NCBI GenBank assembly: GCA_023362775.1
Contig: JALMGJ010000001.1
Coordinates: 65,730,001-65,794,000 of the forward strand
DNA: 64,000 nt
Source of the DNA: Charina bottae
Taxonomy: Eukaryota; Chordata; Lepidosauria; Squamata; Charinaidae
Direction of reading: 5' to 3'
Under the pieces are notes generated by a model. The model was not told the origin of the DNA. It saw nothing but the letters and a program-made list of their open reading frames with translations, and searched no databases. Below, in pieces: positions 21,651 to 33,377 of this stretch. Position numbers and translations under genes: made by a program. Position 1 is the first letter of the stretch. Each line of letters opens with the position of its first letter.

Positions 21651-24600
21651 TATATGGTCAAAAGTATCGAGATAATAACAATGTCTGAAATTGGATATTT
21701 ATTTTCTTCAAAGGGTGAAGGTTTCACACTACCAAGAAAGCTTAAATTTGGTTAATTGTAACTGCACTGATCAATAGAAAAGTTTGGAAAATGAAATTTT
21801 AAGGTCTAAACTTGGGAAATGAATTTGAGCTCAAAACAGAAGGTATTCTAACATAGAACAAAAAATCAAACAAAAGCATATATGGGAAGAAACAGTGGGC
21901 AGCTCAGAACTTTCTGACAAAGGGCAGGAATGCAGGAGATTCCAGTAGCAGCCAGGAATGTATACCTTTATTTACTTGTAAATTTGTCGATTTTAGATCA
22001 GCTCTGATCCCTCTTGTTTGGTTTGTATTACCATACAGGGCCACTGACTTTAATTTCATTTTAACTTTCAATTTGGCCATCAATTTTTAACTGAAACAGT
22101 ATCAGATCCATATGTCAAATATTAAAGCCATAGTAGCTCTAGACCGCTGATCTTTATTGGAATGCAATTACTTTTAAGTACTGGCTGTTACCATGAAAAA
22201 TCTTGGCTGGAATGCAATTACAGTGAAAGCATGTGGTATACTTTTTCATTGATTAGACTGTCCTTTTTGATTAAGTTCCTCAGAGTTTCTAATTTTCTAG
22301 GTCTAATTGTTGCCTTACATCTTTTGGGGGATGCTTTTATTGGAATGCATCTGCTTTCAGGTTGGCTTTTAATATTTTTTCCCTCTTACAAAATACATTC
22401 AGAGGTTCCTGCAAAATATATCCTGTCATTATGTGCTTTTAGAACCATTTCCATGAATGAAAGTTCTTCATTAGAAATGTTCAATCTATATGGGCACAAT
22501 CCACTTGCAGAACAGTGATATTTTTAATTACATTTATTCCTTTCCCTCCTGGTCTTCCTCTTCCCTGCTTTATTCTCACTTTTCAGTGAAGGATGATAAT
22601 CTAAGAGCAGAAATTATCCACAAAATGACTCAGTGATCTTCAGATCTGAGTAAGGCTAGAAACAGTTCAACATTATAAACTCTACACGTATCTATAATAT
22701 CTTTACAAGTAATATCTTTGAACAGATTTTAGTCCTGGTCTTGCAATTTTTCTAGTTCTCCTTGTCCTTCCCAAAATAAATATTTGCTATGGGGGGAAGA
22801 TTTACTTTCAGAAATTCCACTAAGCTTGCTGTTTGAGTTCAAGCAAGAAGATCTTTTTCTGTTCTAGAACCTGAACAGGGCAACCAATGGTATAGACAAG
22901 GCTGCATTTCCTTGCAGGACCATCTGTGGGGGGAAGGGCTCTCATATTGATGATCAGAGTTCGCAGACAATTGAATCAGAGACCAAAGTAGATAAGGCTT
23001 GCTATATTGCATGATTATATAGCACCAGATTCTTTCTCTGTCACCCATCTTTCTTTTGATTCTTCCCCATTTCGCTGTGTGAGTGGGTGTGCATGAGGAT
23101 ATGCCAAGCCACTTCTCTATTTCTCACTCTTCCTCTTGCCACCCCATTATTTGGCCCATATAAAATTATATTGTGGATTTCACAGTCCAAATAAGCTTGT
23201 CCTATTCTTTGCCTGCTTTTAAATAGTCTGTCAATAGCTTGACTCACCAAAAACCAAAACAACCCCCCACTCAAACTGTCATAAAATATAGTTTTTTCTA
23301 GATGTTTGTTTTAGCATCCTTCTTTCCTAGAAAGCATATTTTAATTGATGCTGGAGATTGGCTGCTTCTGTGCAGAACACATACACAGCCAGCCCTGCTG
23401 GTGGGATGGAGAAAACTCAACTGTGTTGAACTGACATTTACAGATGAAAATGAAGTGTCTGATTTCTATGTGAGCAGGCTACAGAGTTACCGTGAAAGGT
23501 GTAACTGGGGCTCCAGGGAATCTTACAAAGCATTGTCTGCTAAAATGAAAAATATTTTCAAAGAGACCAATCAGAGTTAATTGCTAAGGGACATCTTTCT
23601 ATACTTTTTCTCATTTCTTACTCTTTTTGCTTTTGTCAATGAGAAAATTAGGTTTAGCATGAGAATCTATTTCCCTATTTACAAGTCCAAATGAATGGTA
23701 TTAATTTCTGATTCCTCAAGAAGTTTGAAGTAACACTTGTACTTTCAAAAGCACATATTTTTGAAAATGAGAGGCTTTCCGTATGAAAGGACTTCAGGAA
23801 TCATGTTTTGGGGGAAATTCTGCCCATAAATGGTTTCAATTCAATGTGTATTTGGTATTACCTTTGCTTAGGAAGGAACATAATTTGCTTACACCAGAAC
23901 AGCCTGAGTGTACACCAGATCACTCTGATCTTCAGAAACAGAGATAAAAGAATATAATATGAATCACAAAGAGATAAACAGAGTCAGCAAATAATACAAC
24001 AATATCATAAAAAACCTGAGCAAAATAAAGATGCTCTCACAATTGAGAACTTCTATTTCTCACTATTGATTGCTTTCGTTCCTTCTGTGTTAATGTGAGC
24101 AGAGGCCAGCTCTACCATCAAACATATGGCCACTTCAAACACTGGGATATCATGACAATTATTAGTTATCTAATTTATTGCTGTTTATTTCCAATTTATT
24201 ACTGTTTTTATTTCCAAGGAAGGGGAGAGGCGCTCAGGGGGATTTTTCTTCAGATACAAAAATTATCTCCCTTGGGTATTGTAGTTTTTCTACCTGACAC
24301 ACAAAATATCAGTGTACTAGAACATCTTTGGGTCTCTTGACTGGATTACAGTATCTCTCCTCACACTGAAATCCTGAAAAGCATTCTTTTTTGTGTCAAA
24401 AGCTAGCTGCCTTCTTCCATTTAGTGCCTTCCTGTTGCACTGCACTACAGCTCTTATAATCCATCTGGAGGTGATGGGGGTGTTGTCCAAAACATCTGGA
24501 GGAAAAGGCTGCTATAAAGTATAAAGAGGTTGATTTCTGGAAAGAGGGCAGAATATCATGTCTTCACATATGCTTCAGTGCTTCAAACAACTTAACCATG

Positions 24601-25394
24601 AGTCAGAAGAGAATGGTTACCACATTGTCTGGCCTATTATTGTCTTCAAAACAGACTCCCCTTTGAAATGCTATAAGTTAATATGAGTGTGTGTGTGTGT
24701 GTGTGTGTGTATGGGAGAGAGAGAGAATGTTAAGCCAGACAAGCTCGCAGGAAGCTTGTCATCTGCCTCAGAATGAGAGCAACTTGTTGAGTGACAGCCC
24801 AAGCTCCTGTTCTCATTACAGAGTGATTTCTGCCTGTTTATTTACAGTGAAATGAAGACTCAAACTTTTGCACAGTGGGGGAGACGCTGGACCACATCTG
24901 GAGGCCACTGAACTTAATTAATTTCAAAGGGAACAGCCCTTGGTGTGGGGCAAGGCAAATTGGCTGAAAGCCTGCAACAAGCTGCTTTTATCACAATTCA
25001 GCCAATGGAGGTTCTCTAAAACGGGTTTTGATGTCTATGTCTAGGAGTTGTTGTTTAAGGCCAACTGAATGCTGTTTTCACAGGGTTCTTCTGTTATAAT
25101 GGACTGGAGGGTCTGCTTCTAAGAATTCCATTGGGTGTCTTTACACATCACATTTGAAAGTGTACATTTAAGGAGCAAATCAGATGAGAATCTATCTTCA
25201 AATCCTACAACATTACAGTTTGTGGAGTGGGATTATGGGCATCATAACTTCAGGACTACAATACAGAGTGGTGGTGATATCTAAACTTTTCTGCAGTAGG
25301 GCAAATGGTAACACTAGGGGGATTTATATTGGAGAAAAGTTGAGAGGTTAATAATTCCCAAAACTCCATAGTTTTCGCATATACCTTCTTTAGT
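21651..25394. other. unassigned sequence, 3.7 kb
   Basis: No convincing gene. A 118-codon frame at 22162-22518 has no recognised motif and no supporting signals. A (GT)13 tract lies at 24686-24710. The stretch at about 24720-25030 has few simple repeats and reads like possible conserved non-coding DNA, but that needs comparison with another species. Confidence 0.45.
24686..24710. repeat. (GT)n microsatellite
   Basis: About 12-13 uninterrupted GT units, followed by a short GA tract. Confidence 0.9.
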
Positions 25395-25470
25395 TTTTAA
25401 ATGAGATTTATTTATTTATTTATTTTATTATTTCAATTTATTCCCCGCCCATCTCCCTTGTAAGGGACTC
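25395..25470 (-). mobile_element. CR1/L2-type LINE 3' tail
   Basis: The plus strand reads a (TTTA)n run, TTATTTCAATTTATTCCCCGCC, then CATCTCCCTTGTAAGGGACT. The complement matches the last 70 bp of the long LINE copy at 30650-30725 nearly exactly. It is a minimal, 5'-truncated insertion of the same subfamily. Confidence 0.85.
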
Positions 25471-26040
25471 TATATCTAGTTTTGCCCTGAAGCATTTAGA
25501 TGTCTTATTCATCATGGCCCTAAGACTCTTTAAAAGAGTATCTCTTTAAAAGAGTATCTCCAAAAATATACTGAATGAATGTGATAAGCATGTAACTGAA
25601 AATATCTACATGACACAGCTACAGTAGTGAGGGAGTCAGATGTAGCTGAAGTTTCCATGTTGATGATATCTTTGGGGAAGGGAATTCCCCAATTTCTCTT
25701 ATAAAATATAATACTTATTTAAAAAACTGGGAATCACTGCTTCCACTCTCTAGTTCTAGATAGCCTTATAGATCATGCTGGGATGGAGTTATTAGTTATA
25801 GTACATGTTGGCACTGAAGGTATGGAGAAATGTAATCATAGATCCTGAAAGGCAAATTTAGGTTAGAAGCTGAAAGTGGAGAGGGACAAGTTTGTTTTCC
25901 CCTCTCATAAAGTATTAAAACCTAAACCCATACAGTAAAACTTAATGGTGGAAGATCCAGGAGAGATAAAAGAAAGTGCCTGTTTATGCAATACACATAA
26001 TATTTTTTATTATGTTTTCAATCTTTCTCCTGCCCCACTA
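25471..26040. other. unassigned sequence
   Basis: No gene or repeat recognised before the GC-rich LINE begins. Confidence 0.4.
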
Positions 26041-26130
26041 TACTGGTTGGGGTTCAGGGAGAGAATTTTGCGGGCTCCTCGACTTTTTAAACTTTGTGGT
26101 CGAGTAGGGGATGGTTGGACCCTCCAGAAG

Positions 26131-26215
26131 GAACAGCGGAGCGGAGTTAACAGCTGAGTCAGCTGAGTCAACGGAGCGGAGCTAACAGCTGAGTAGCGGA
26201 GCGCAGCAGCGGCGG
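26131..26215 (+). repeat. short tandem repeats in LINE 5' leader
   Basis: Repeated blocks of GGAGCGGAGYTAACAGCTGAGT occur two to three times, with one copy of CAGCTGAGT doubled. They sit near the presumed 5' end of the LINE, where promoter repeats are often found in other LINEs. Confidence 0.7.
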
Positions 26216-26564
26216 TTGAGCCTGGCGTGTTCTCCTGCGGACTCAGATAGACCCTCTACACCCGATGGTGATTCCCGAACGGACTTCTGCTACTTTCTAC
26301 CATCTATTTTACCTGGGAATTGGCTGGCCTCTCTGGAGGAACGGGAGAGTGTGGGCAGCAGTAACTAAGATCGGCCCAATTTCCTCCCTCGGACAACCCG
26401 ATGGGCTTCTATCGACCCAGGAAGGCGTTAGCGGTGGCGGCGGTGACGGCAGTAACGATAGCTGGGACCCTTAGTAACAGCGGGTCTGTCGCCGGCTTTT
26501 ATCGGCCTTTGTTGACACAGTCCCCTGACCCCCCCGGACGGCCCGGACGGCCCAAAAAACTCTT

Positions 26565-26860
26565 AAATAGAATACCAGTGGTAGCGGCCCTTACCAGCGG
26601 CCCTTGGCACCGGCGTCGCCAACAACGGCAGCGGCCTTTTCCAGCAGCCCTCGATGATCTGGCCGGCGGTTCGCCCGGAAGTGGCCTGGGAGGCTTTCAG
26701 GTAGGACATCAGTGGTTGCGGCCCTTTCAACGGCCCTACCACCGGCCTCTGGCGCCAGTGACGACCGCGGTGGTCCTTCCAGTGGCCCTTAGAGATTTGG
26801 TCGGCGTTATAACCGGAGGTGGCCCGGGAGGCCCTCAAATAGAACATCAGCGGCCCTTAC
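26565..26860 (+). repeat. tandem 5' monomers of the LINE (about 135 bp)
   Basis: Three related start blocks occur at 26565-26578 (AAATAGAATACCAG), 26698-26712 (CAGGTAGGACATCAG) and 26837-26850 (AAATAGAACATCAG), each followed by a GCGGCCCTT-like segment. That gives two full units of about 134-138 bp and a partial third. The units are clearly diverged from each other. An open frame (26401-27018, 205 codons) runs through them but looks like repeat translation rather than a conserved ORF1. Confidence 0.7.
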
Positions 26861-27223
26861 AAGCAAGGACTCTTAGGGACACTGGATCCACCTCTTGGTC
26901 AATCTTGAAGGGCCGGTGGATATTGGACGGTAGCCCTTTGCCGGTACCCTTTACCAGCAGTTTATGGACCTTGCTGGAATTCGAACGGGGACTGGGGTCT
27001 ATTTGTATTAATTTTTAAGATCATACTAACAACAGCTATCGAAGTCTGAATTTAACAACTTTTTAACATCTTTTCCCGACTGCTCGAAATCTCTGTCAAC
27101 CTGTCTGAGGTGTTTAAGATCCCTCCAGAGTGAATCTATTACCCCCTTACTATTGTGAGAGAATGGGAGGGAGTAAGGTATGAATGGGATGTAAGAAATT
27201 GAGTATGGAAGAGCACCCCCTGA

Positions 27224-30200
27224 GTGAGAGGCAGGTGGGACAGGAGTGATTGTGGTGAATGTTGGTACCTCTCCCTGACCAGTGAGAGAAGTTGGGGGAG
27301 AGGTACAGGGTGTGAGTCGGGTGGTGCTAGACCCTACCAGTGCCGAGAGTGGAAGCTGGTGCACTGGGGGGTCTTACCACCGCCCAAGAGTGTATGGGAA
27401 TGTGTGTTGGATAGTTTGGAGAAGGGATTCTTGATTAACCCTGAGAATTCCGGAGGCCTGGGAGTGGAGGCTACTGGGCCAGAACTGGGAATCTCCGGGG
27501 GCTATATGGCGGGCCATCTGATTCGGGTGGTGACGGGCAGGGGACGGTATGACGGGAACCGGAGGGCATGCCATCTCTGGGGAAGGCGCCCCCGGTGTTT
27601 GTTACCGGTGGTGCGTTCCGGCCCCCTGTGTTCATACCCAGGCCCTGGTAGGCAGATCCTCGGGGGCTCCGGTCTCCGGCTGCTGCTATTGAATGCCAGG
27701 TCGGTGAACAACAAAGCCCCCCTTATAAGTGACTTGATCACGGATGAGGGGGCCGACCTGGTATGTATTACCGAGACCTGGCTGGCACCAGAGGGGGGAG
27801 TGGCCCTCTCGGAAATGTGTCCAGCCGGGTTTCAGGTCTGGCATCAGCCGAGACACCGGGGCAGGGGAGGAGGGGTGGCAGTGGTCATTCGAGAGTCTCT
27901 TGTGGCCTTCAGGGGCGCTGCTCCACAAGTGGCCGGGTGTGAGACCCTGTTTTTCAAGTTGGGTTCACGAGAACAGTTGGGAGTGTTGCTGCTGTACCAG
28001 CCTCCCTGCTGCGTAGCAACCTCCCTGCCTGAGCTGCTCGAGGCTGTCTCAGGGCTGGCAGTGGAGTTCCCCAGACTTATGGTTCTGGGGGACTTTAATC
28101 TGCCATCTCTGGGACGGGACTTGGAGGCGGCTCGGGAGTTCATGGCTACCATGGCAGCTATGGGCCTGTCTCAGATTATTTGTGACCCGACTCGGGACAG
28201 TGGTCTCACCCCGGACTTAGTTTTCTTGTCTGAGCAGTGGCAATGTGATCTGAGGGGAGAGCTACATCTTTCCCCATTGTCATGGGCGGACCACGCCCTG
28301 GTGACCCTTAGACTCTCTTGTGCTGCCCCACTCTGCAGGGAGGCGGGACCTATTTGATTGGTCCACTCCCGGCGACTGATGGACCCAGTGAGGTTTCAGA
28401 AGGAGCTGGGAGTTGTTCCCGAGGACTTGCTTCACGGTCCAGTGGAGCTCCTGGCCGCAGCCTGGAACAGGGCCGCGGCTGGAGCCCTGGACAAGATCGT
28501 GCCTATGCGACCTCTCCGGCCCTACTTGGCCCGCTGCTATCCGTGGTTTACCGAAGAGTTAAGGGCCTTGAAAAGGGTTAAGAGACGTCTAGAGCGCCGC
28601 TGGAGAAAGACGAAGAATGAATCTGACCGAACACAATCTAGAGCCGCAGTTAAGGCCTACCTTGTGGCGGTAAGAGCGGCGAAACGTGAATATTTCTCCG
28701 TTCTTATTGCATCCGCAGAATGCCGCCCGACGGCCCTTTTTAAAATTACAAGATCACTGTTGGGTCGGGAGCAGGGGGAGACCCACTTACAGGGCCGATT
28801 GGAAGAGTTTTCTGAGCATCTGCAGGATAAAATCGCCCAGATTCATTCCAAGTTGGACTCCAAGCATGAGACAGGATCTGTGGAGATGCCAGGGGCTCGT
28901 ACTTACCATGTTATCTGGGAACAGTTTGATCCTGTTGCGCCTGAGGAAGTGGACAGGATCCTCCAGACTGTGAACGCCACCACATGCCAGCTTGACCCTT
29001 GTCCCTCCTGGCTGGTGAAATCGGCCAGTGAGGTGACATGTGGATGGGTCCAGGCGATGATTAATCTGTCCTTGAGTGAGGGGGTGTTCCCAGAGGTCTT
29101 TAAGGAGGCGCTGGTGCACCCCCTCCTCAAGAAGCCGTCCCTGGACCCTACTATCCTGGGCAATTTTCGCCCAGTCTCCCACCTTCCCTTCTTGGGAAAG
29201 GTGGTTGAGAAGGTGGTGGCTTGGCAACTCCAGAGGATTCTGGAGGAAACGGATTATCTAGACCCCTTCCAGTCAGGTTTCAGGCTGGGATATGGGACGG
29301 AGACCGCATTGGTCGCGCTTATGGATGATCTTTGGCGAGAGCGGGACGGAGGGAGTGCGTCCATCCTAGCTCTCTTAGATCTCTCAGCGGCTTTCGATAC
29401 CGTCGACCACGGTATACTTTTGGGACGGCTCAGGGAGTTGGGGGTGGGCAGCGTAGTTTTGCGCTGGTTCACCTCCTTCCTCCGGGGCCGTTCCCAGTCG
29501 GTGTTGATAGGGGAGGAGAGGGCTGACCCGCGCCCCCTGACTTGTGGGGTGCCGCAGGGGTCGGTTCTCTCTCCTCTCCTGTTCAACATCTACATGAAAC
29601 CGCTGGGCGAGATCATCCGTCACCATGGGATGAGGTATCATCAATATGCTGATGATACCCAGGTGTACATCTCCATCCCAGGTGAAGTAAGTGATGCGGT
29701 CGATGCCTTATCTCAGTGTCTGGAGGCTGTGGGGGCCTGGATGGGGAACAACAGGCTTCAGCTGAACCCTGGTAAGACGGAGTGGCTGTGGATTGATGGC
29801 CCCCCTAGATCCGGGAAGTTGTCATCTTTGGTTCTGGGTGAGGTGGCACTACCTCGCTCGGATCCAGTGCGGAATCTGGGGGTCCTCCTGGACTCGCGAC
29901 TCTTGCTCGAAGAGCAGGTGGCAGTCACGGCCAGGAGGGCCTTTGCACAACTTCGTGTTGTGCGCCAGTTACGCCCTTTCCTGGATCGGGAGGCCCTCCG
30001 AACAGTCACTCACGCCCTTGTCATCTCCCGTATAGATTACTGTAATGCGCTCTACATGGGGCTACCCCTGAAGAGTATCCGGAAGCTTCAGCTGGTTCAG
30101 AATGCTGCGGCGCGAGCAGTTATGGGTGCCATGAGATCGGCACATGTAACACCTCTGCTACGCGAGCTGCATTGGCTACCAGTTTGCTTCCGGGTCCAAT

Positions 30201-30529
30201 TCAAGGTGTTGGTGATTACCTTTAAAGCCCTATATGGCATAGGGCCAGGGTACCTGAGGGACCGTCTCGTCCCGATAACGTCGGCCCGCCCCACCCGTGC
30301 ATGCAGCGAGGGCATGCTTCGGACCCCCTCAACAAGAGAATTCCATCTGGCGGGGTCCAGGAGACGTGCCTTCTCTGCGATAGCGCCCGCCTTATGGAAC
30401 ATCTTGCCCCCGGAGGTGAGACTCGCCCCCTCGCTCCTGGCCTTCCGGAAGGCCCTCAAGACCTGGCTCTGCCATCGAGCCTGGGATGACAGAGGTGGCA
30501 GTGCCTCCTGGGGTTGGCTGGCCCCGTAG
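27224..30529 (+). pseudogene. LINE ORF2: endonuclease + reverse transcriptase, one nonsense codon
   Basis: The frame encodes an APE-type endonuclease in its first part (LLLLNARSVNNKAPLISDL, ITETWL, LGDFNLPSLG, SWADHALVTLRL) and a CR1/L2-type reverse transcriptase in its second (LLDLSAAFDTVDHGILL, GVPQGSVLSPLLFNIYMKP, YHQYADDTQVY with the YADD at 29645-29656), ending WGWLAP. A single TGA at 28355-28357 splits the two parts; the frame is the same on both sides, so one nonsense change would explain it. No ATG fits the first codon at 27224 (it is GTG), so the true start is uncertain. The product would copy LINE RNA by target-primed reverse transcription in the nucleus. The stop should prevent a full protein unless read through. 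Confidence 0.88.
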
Positions 30530-30725
30530 GAATACGATCTACACTACGGTCTCCAATCCATCTTGGATTTAGATAATTTATTACTGTATATTATTATTTT
30601 ATTATTATTGTATTTTTAGATGATATTTTTTATAGTTTTTAACTTTCAATTGTTGTAACCCGCCCAGAGTCCCTTGCAAGGGAGATGGGCGGGGAATAAA
30701 TTGAAATAATAAATAAATAAAAATA
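30530..30725 (+). other. LINE 3'UTR and terminal hairpin
   Basis: After the stop of ORF2 come about 190 bp ending with CCCGCCCAGAGTCCCTTGCAAGGGAGATGGGCGGGG-type paired sequence and the repeat tail. The inner palindrome CCCTTGCAAGGG and the outer complement CCCGCCCA/TGGGCGGG can form a stem. The same hairpin recurs at 8900-8950, 18480-18530 and 25440-25470, so it defines the family's 3' end. Confidence 0.75.
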
Positions 30726-30978
30726 ATAAATACATAATTAAATTATGGAATATGCTATAATACAGTAGTGAAATAAAGTCATCAGCTCTTTAGAACTGTC
30801 AGTAATCCTGTAATTTAAAGATCTACAATGTGATCAGAGCTTTCCTTTTAATAAATAAACGAGTAGTCTAAATTAAACAAACAACACTCATGATAATGTT
30901 TTGTCAATGTTTTATTGAACTCATTGAACCAACATTCACTGTCTTTGTTGGAAAAATATGTGAAGCTCTAAGATAATT

Positions 30979-31884
30979 CAACCTGTACGCAGAACACATC
31001 ATGTACCTATTCAACCTGTACGCAGAATATATCATGCGACATGCTGGGCTTGATGAATCCAAGGTTGGAGTTAAAATTGCTGGAAGAAACATTAACAATC
31101 TCAGATATGCAGATGATACCACTTTGATGGCTGAAAGTGAGGAGGAGCTGAGGAGCCTTATGATGAAGGTGAAAGAAGAAAGTGCAAAAGCTGGGTTGCA
31201 GTTAAACCTCAAAAAAACCAAGATGATGGCAACCAGCTTGATTGATAACTGGCAAATAGAGGGAGAAAAAGTGGAGGCAGTGACAGACTTTGTATTTCTA
31301 GGCGCAAAGATTACTGCAGATGCTGACTGCAGCCAGGAAATCAGAAGACATCTACTTCTTGGGAGGAGAGCAATGGCAAATCTTGATAAAATAGTTAAGA
31401 GCAGAGACATCACACTGACAACAAAGGTCCGCATAGTTAAAGCAATGGTATTCCCTGTAGTAACCTATGGCTGCGAGAGCTGGACCATAAGGAAGGCTGA
31501 GCGAAGGAAGATAGATGCTTCTGAACTGTGGTGTTGGAGGAAAATTCTGAGAGTGCCTTGGACTGCAAGAAGATCAAACCAGTCCATACTCCAGGAAATA
31601 AAGCCAGACTGCTCACTTGAGGGAATGATATTAAAGGCAAAACTGAAGTACTTTGGCCACATAATGAGAAGACAGGATACCCTGGAGAAGAAGCTGATGC
31701 TAGGGAAAGTGGAAGGCAAAAGGAAGAGGGGCCGGCCAAGGGCAAGATGGATGGATGATATTCTGGAGGTGATGGACTCAACCGTGGGGGAGCTGAGGAT
31801 GGTGACAGCCGACAGGAAGCTTTGTCGTGGGCTGGTCGATGAAGTCACGAAGAGTCGGAAGCGACTGAACGAATAAACAACAAA
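30979..31884 (+). mobile_element. 5'-truncated BovB, second lineage
   Basis: A perfect 11-bp TSD, CTAAGATAATT, lies at 30968-30978 and 31885-31895. The insert ends in AAGCGACTGAACGAATAAACAACAA, the BovB-type 3' end. Inside, a 291-codon frame (31001-31876) covers the RT from AEYIMR.AGLDES through RYADDTTLMAESEEEL and the C-terminus with no stop until its natural TAA. It differs at many residues from the full BovB at 37773-40968, most strongly in the last 50 codons (MDSTVGELRMVTADRKLCRG versus MNMNLSKLRETVEDRKAWRA). A roughly 33-bp duplication sits exactly at the 5' junction. Because 5' RT and endonuclease are missing, it is non-functional despite the open frame. Confidence 0.92.
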
Positions 31885-31934
31885 CTAAGATAATTAGCTG
31901 TCTTAACAGGGTAAGTTGAATCAGATATTTCTAT

Positions 31935-32110
31935 CAGTGAAATGATGACAAGGTGTGGTATTCTCTGAGCTTGGTTTTCTTCTTGCAGACATTTCTTTAG
32001 TAGACTAGGTAATATAATCAGTGCTCTGACATGGGGAAGTGCTGTGTGTTGACTGTTTATATAGAGCAGTTTGTCCTACTAGACTTGAGTTGATTTGGGC
32101 AGATGTATTG
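31935..32110 (-). mobile_element. decayed PLE terminal repeat, family 2
   Basis: Sequence such as TTCTCTGAGCTTGGTTTTCTTCTTGCAGACATTTC and GACTAGGTAATATAATCAGTGC aligns with the family 2 arm at 661-790. The ribozyme-like core has lost its GAAACGTC and stem pairing, so it is an old copy. Sequence downstream to about 32340 may be further PLE material, but I cannot confirm it. Confidence 0.55.
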
Positions 32111-32344
32111 ATTGGTGGTATTGTTTTTTCTTTGACTGGCATGCTATTGTCTGGGGCTTATTGAGATGATTTGGTGCTGGTTCCTGCTTATTTGGGCATT
32201 GGTTAATAGGTGCATATAAGAAAGGATGTGTTCTGTGCAGTTTGTCCCTTTCTTTGACTTTTGGTTATTTTCTTTGATTAGTTCATAAATGGGATTTATT
32301 ACTGTATACCTGTTGATTGCTAATTTGTCACAGTGACAAATCAA

Positions 32345-32920
32345 GCTACTGAAACAATGTTCTGTGGACAGATGAGATGGACAAATTAATTAATGGCAAA
32401 AATAGATCCTTAATTAACAAGACACTGCTTTACAACAAAATAAACTTATCCCAATCATGACGCATGGTGGTGAGAGTTTCCTGGTTTGGGGCTGGCTTGC
32501 TTATCATTAAGGGAACAATGGATTGTACCAGCAAATTCTAGAGGACAATGTCAGGATATCTGTCTGTGAGCTAAACCTTAAACAAATGAAGATCATGCTG
32601 CATGACAGTAATCCTAAACAGACAGGCAAATCTATAACAGAATGGTTGAAGAAATGTTGCATTTTGAAATGGCCAACTCAAAGCCCTGACCTTAAATCAA
32701 CTTAAATGTTGCTGCATGACCTGAAGTAAGCAGTTCATGCAAGACAGCCCCCAAATATAAATAAGTTGAAGCAGCTCTGCAAGAGGAATGGTCCCAAAAT
32801 AACTCTAAATGGATCTGTGGGATTGATCAACAGGAGGGAAAACATTTGGTTGCTATAAGAAGTGCCATCAGTTAGCAAATCTAAAGCTTCATATACTTTT
32901 CCCCAAAAAGACAGTGAATG
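32345..32920 (+). pseudogene. decayed Tc1/mariner-type transposase
   Basis: Fragments in shifting plus-strand frames match Tc1-like transposase: a FCGQMRW region near 32360, then HGGESFLVWGWLA near 32465 (usual HGGGSVMVWGC.), then LHDSNPKQTGKSITEWL (usual catalytic D in QDNDPKH) and LKWPTQSPDLKST (usual WPSQSPDLNPIE with catalytic E/D). Stops and frameshifts are many. Terminal inverted repeats are not visible. The family moves by cut-and-paste into TA sites. Confidence 0.75.
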
Positions 32921-32961
32921 AATGTACTCAATATGTTCAGTAAAGTCATGACACAGTATAG

Positions 32962-33369
32962 CAGAGCTTTCCAAACTGTGTGTCGCGACACAAAAGTGTG
33001 TCGCCTGCGGGGCCCAGATGTGTCGCGTCAAAACCCGGAAGCACTGATGGCGCGCCATCAGTGCTTCCGGGTTTTCCCGTGGCGACACACCAACGGCGGC
33101 GCGCGAAAATCCGAAAGCGCCACAGCCACGGCGGCGTGTAAAAACCGAAAGCGGCAGCAGCGCTTCCGGGTTTTTGCGTGCTGCCACAACAGCAGCGCTT
33201 CCGGGTTTTCCCGCGGCGACACACCAATGGTGGCGCACAAAAACTGAAAGCGGCAGCAGCGCTTCCGGGTTTTTGCGCGCTGCCGCAACGGCGACACTTC
33301 CGGGTTTTCCCGCGGTGACACACCAACGGCGGTTGGTGTCTCGCCGCGGGAAAACTTTGGAAAGCCCTG
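32962..33369. mobile_element. hAT family H1 with tandem GC-rich core
   Basis: Ends CAGAGCTTTCCAAACTGTGT and ACTTTGGAAAGCCCTG. TSD CAGTATAG/CAGTACAG (32954-32961 and 33370-33377, one mismatch). The core repeats GCGCTTCCGGGTTTT and CGCGGCGACACACCAA-type blocks several times with period about 60-90 bp in both orientations. GC content is far above its flanks. No transposase. Confidence 0.88.
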
Positions 33370-33377
33370 CAGTACAG

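Larger units (their letters stand above)
26041..30725 (+). mobile_element. near full-length CR1/L2-clade LINE
   Basis: A GC-rich block of about 4.7 kb begins abruptly near 26041 and ends in a hairpin CCCTTGCAAGGG and the tail AATAAATTGAAATAATAAATAA near 30725. It contains a long 5' region with tandem repeats, an apurinic endonuclease domain and a reverse transcriptase in one frame broken by a single stop. Most LINE copies are 5'-truncated, so a copy keeping endonuclease and 5' leader is notable. I could not find a TSD. The exact 5' boundary is set only by the composition change. Confidence 0.85.

Noticed and set aside
22162..22518. 118-codon frame
   Set aside because: No known motif, no neighbouring exons or splice signals that stand out; length is within chance for a window this size.
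26401..27018. 205-codon frame as LINE ORF1
   Set aside because: It runs through the tandem 5' monomers and translates the repeats; no ORF1 domain is visible.
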